A stretch of DNA of 64,000 nt. Source: Aquabacter sp965279295. Lineage in GTDB: Bacteria; Pseudomonadota; Alphaproteobacteria; Rhizobiales; Xanthobacteraceae. Positions 62,466 to 64,000 of the stretch are shown one piece after another (the first letter of the stretch is position 1; each line of letters starts with the position of its first letter). The stretch lies in the NCBI GenBank assembly GCA_965279295.1, contig CBDIHQ010000007.1, one strand, 5' to 3'. Position numbers and translations under genes: made by a program. The notes beneath the pieces are model-generated. The model was not told the DNA's origin. It ran no database searches and saw only the letters and a program-made list of their open reading frames with translations.

Positions 62466-63030
62466 ATGGGCCAGAGCGCGGAGAACTATTTCGTTTTTGA
62501 AACGGCAGGCGGCTTCTGCGGCATCGCTTGGAACGGCGCGGGCATCACGCGCTTCCAATTGCCCGCCGACAGCGCCGCCGCGACCGAACGCATGCTGCTG
62601 CGCAAGGCCCCGGACGCGCGGCCCGGTCCCCCCGCCTACGGCCCTTGGTGAAGCGATCGCGGCGGTGCGGCGCTATTTCCTGGGCGAGCCAATCGACTTC
62701 ACCGGCTTCGCCGTCGATCTCCAGGGGCAGGACGCGTTCTTCACCGGCATATACGACGCCCTGCGGCAGGTCGGATGGGGCCGGACCACCACCTATGGCG
62801 CGCTTGCCAAGACATTGGGCGCCGGGCCGGAAGCCGCCCGCGCCGTCGGCCAGGCAATGGCGAAGAACCCGGTTCCCCTGATCATTCCCTGCCACAGGGT
62901 TCTGGCGGCCGGCGGCAAGGTGGGCGGGTTCTCCGCGCCGGGCGGCTCGGATTCCAAGGCACGGATGCTGGCGCTGGAAGGCATCGATCTGAGCCCGCCG
63001 CCGCCGGCACAGGCCGCCTTCGGGTTTTGA
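62466..63030 (+). pseudogene. ogt: Methylated-DNA--cysteine methyltransferase, frameshifted
   Basis: The gene encodes an O6-alkylguanine-DNA alkyltransferase that removes alkyl groups from guanine onto its own cysteine, but it is split between two frames. From ATG 62466 the N-terminal domain reads AENYFVFETAGGFCGIAW to KAPDARPGPPAYGPW and stops at 62649-62651. The next frame continues at about 62641 with ALGEAIAAVRRYFLGEPI and contains the intact active site NPVPLIIPCHRVLAAGGK. One extra base, most simply in the C6 run at 62628-62633, would explain it. Whether this is a true mutation or a sequence error cannot be told; both halves are otherwise well conserved. Confidence 0.8.
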
Positions 63031-63151
63031 GCCGCCCAGAACGCTCCGGTTGAAACCACGGCCTTAGGCATTTGCCGGCAATCCCTTGAGGTCGGGGAAG
63101 GCCGCACCCACCTGTTGCGCAGTCGCCTCCCTCAGCCGGTTTCAAAAACGC

Positions 63152-63844
63152 ATGTTCTCAGCCGCCCTCACCGCCTTCGGCCAGGTCTTCTCCCCGCTGC
63201 TGCGCGGGGTGCTGCTGAAATCCGTGGCGCTCGCCATCGGCCTGCTGATCGTGCTCGCCATCGGCCTCAACGTTGTGCTGGGCCGTCTGGTGGACATTCC
63301 CTCCTACCATTGGATCGAGACCACGCTCGTCATCCTCGCCGGCATCGGCAGCGTGGTGGGTGCGCTCTATCTGGTGCCGGCCGTCTCCTCGGTGGTCGCC
63401 GGCCTGTTTCTCGACGATGTGGCCGGGGCGGTGGAAAAGGCGAGCTATCCCGCCGATCCCCAGGGAACGCCACAGCCCGTGGGCCGCTCGATCCTCTATT
63501 CCCTGCGGTTCTTCGCCCTCGTGCTGGCGGTCAACCTTGTCGCCCTGCTTCTGCTGCTGGTTCCCGGCGTGAACATCTTCGTGTTCTTCGTCGCCAACGC
63601 CTATCTGCTGTCGCGGGAATATTTCGAACTGGCGGCCATGCGTTACGTCTCCCCCGCCACCGCCCGCGCGCTGCGGCAGGAAAATGCCGTGACGGTGTTC
63701 CTGGCGGGGATGCTGATCGCGCCGCTGCTGGTGGTGCCGATCCTCAATCTCATCACCCCGGTCTACGGCACCGCGCTGATGGTCCATCTGCATAAGCGGA
63801 TTGCGGCGCGAAGCGATCGTCTTTACAAGTATATGGAACCGTGA
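63152..63844 (+). CDS. EI24/CysZ-like inner-membrane protein
   Basis: A 230-residue membrane protein with about five to six hydrophobic segments. FGQVFSPLLRGVLLKSVALA at the start and YSLRFFALVLAVNLVALLLL, then NAYLLSREYFELAAMRY, are typical of the EI24 domain proteins, the family of the sulfate-uptake protein CysZ. No cys genes are nearby, so a sulfate role is unproven. The frame is open to 63086, but ATG 63152 starts the conserved region. It lies downstream of the broken ogt. Confidence 0.82.
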   Translation: MFSAALTAFGQVFSPLLRGVLLKSVALAIGLLIVLAIGLNVVLGRLVDIPSYHWIETTLVILAGIGSVVGALYLVPAVSSVVAGLFLDDVAGAVEKASYPADPQGTPQPVGRSILYSLRFFALVLAVNLVALLLLLVPGVNIFVFFVANAYLLSREYFELAAMRYVSPATARALRQENAVTVFLAGMLIAPLLVVPILNLITPVYGTALMVHLHKRIAARSDRLYKYMEP

Positions 63845-63890
63845 GATAAGGGGTGCGCAACTTCAGCGATACAACCTTTTAGGAGGTCAC

Positions 63891-63983
63891 ATGCGCCTTC
63901 CCCCGTGGCTTTCTGATATTTTCACAAAAGCAACTGGCGCCATTCTCCTTGAGATAATCAAAATATTATTCCGCGTATTTTAG
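63891..63983 (+). CDS. Possible small hydrophobic peptide, 30 residues
   Basis: ATG 63891 is preceded at three bases by a perfect AGGAGGT (63881-63887). The 30-residue product begins MRLPPWLSDIF and has an amphipathic, Ile/Leu/Phe-rich second half (AILLEIIKILFRVF) that could lie on or in the membrane. The surrounding DNA is strikingly AT-rich compared with the rest of the window. I recognise no family. The ribosome-binding site is the main support. Confidence 0.5.
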   Translation: MRLPPWLSDIFTKATGAILLEIIKILFRVF

Positions 63984-64000
63984 TATAAAACTAGAAACCG

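Overview
The window is GC-rich chromosomal DNA with dense, mostly short-spaced genes on both strands. The gene content points to an alphaproteobacterium of the Hyphomicrobiales: aerobic cobaltochelatase CobS/CobT, dapF-mtaB-ftsY, TamA/TamB, an exoC-like phosphomannomutase and many palindromic intergenic repeats. Xanthobacteraceae-like bacteria are my best guess, from general resemblance only. I saw no rRNA, tRNA, IS element, prophage or CRISPR array, and apart from a possible AT-rich edge at the right end it reads as core and ordinary accessory chromosome.

Layout. 1-3.2 kb: FtsX-type exporter permease (cut by the window edge) and its ATPase, divergent from a TesA-type SGNH esterase, then an outer-membrane protein. 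3.4-11.1 kb: Bax-inhibitor-1 protein, GNAT acetyltransferase, an overlapping bolA-queC-lprI-like unit, a J-domain protein, cobS-cobT and a phytase-like secreted protein. 11.4-17.1 kb: a complete cyanate module, cynABDS facing the sigma-54 activator cynF, with a near-consensus -24/-12 promoter and palindromic upstream sites between them. 17.3-20.3 kb: two VOC proteins, a BNR-propeller gene paired with a MoaD/ThiS-like gene, and an exported beta-carbonic anhydrase. 20.4-33.5 kb: putA, phosphomannomutase, a prolyl-tRNA-editing-like protein, a FUSC protein, poxB, an AsmA-like protein and a dicarboxylate symporter. 33.7-40 kb: tamA-tamB. 40.1-45.7 kb: FAD oxidoreductase, CocE-type hydrolase, Bug-type binding protein and zinc alcohol dehydrogenase, probably a small catabolic cluster. 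46.1-49.5 kb: dapF-mtaB-ftsY. 49.7-52.2 kb: a secreted GyrI-like protein, thpR, tam and a 92-residue unknown. 52.2-56.5 kb: metNIQ importer, ArsR-type regulator, SDR. 56.5-61.6 kb: RND pump, adaptor and TetR regulator with twin operators. 61.7-64 kb: DUF3574-like protein, an ogt gene broken by a frameshift, an EI24/CysZ-like membrane protein and a possible 30-residue peptide.

The clearest joined-up system is the cyanate module: CynABD imports cyanate, CynS converts it with bicarbonate, and CynF with sigma-54 would switch the operon on. Its order matches the known cynFABDS arrangement of Pseudomonas pseudoalcaligenes, so it is not new, but the control region is unusually readable. The best candidate for an undescribed unit is the BNR propeller plus MoaD-like pair. 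Two composite palindromic repeat families recur between genes, one copy inside the metNIQ operon.
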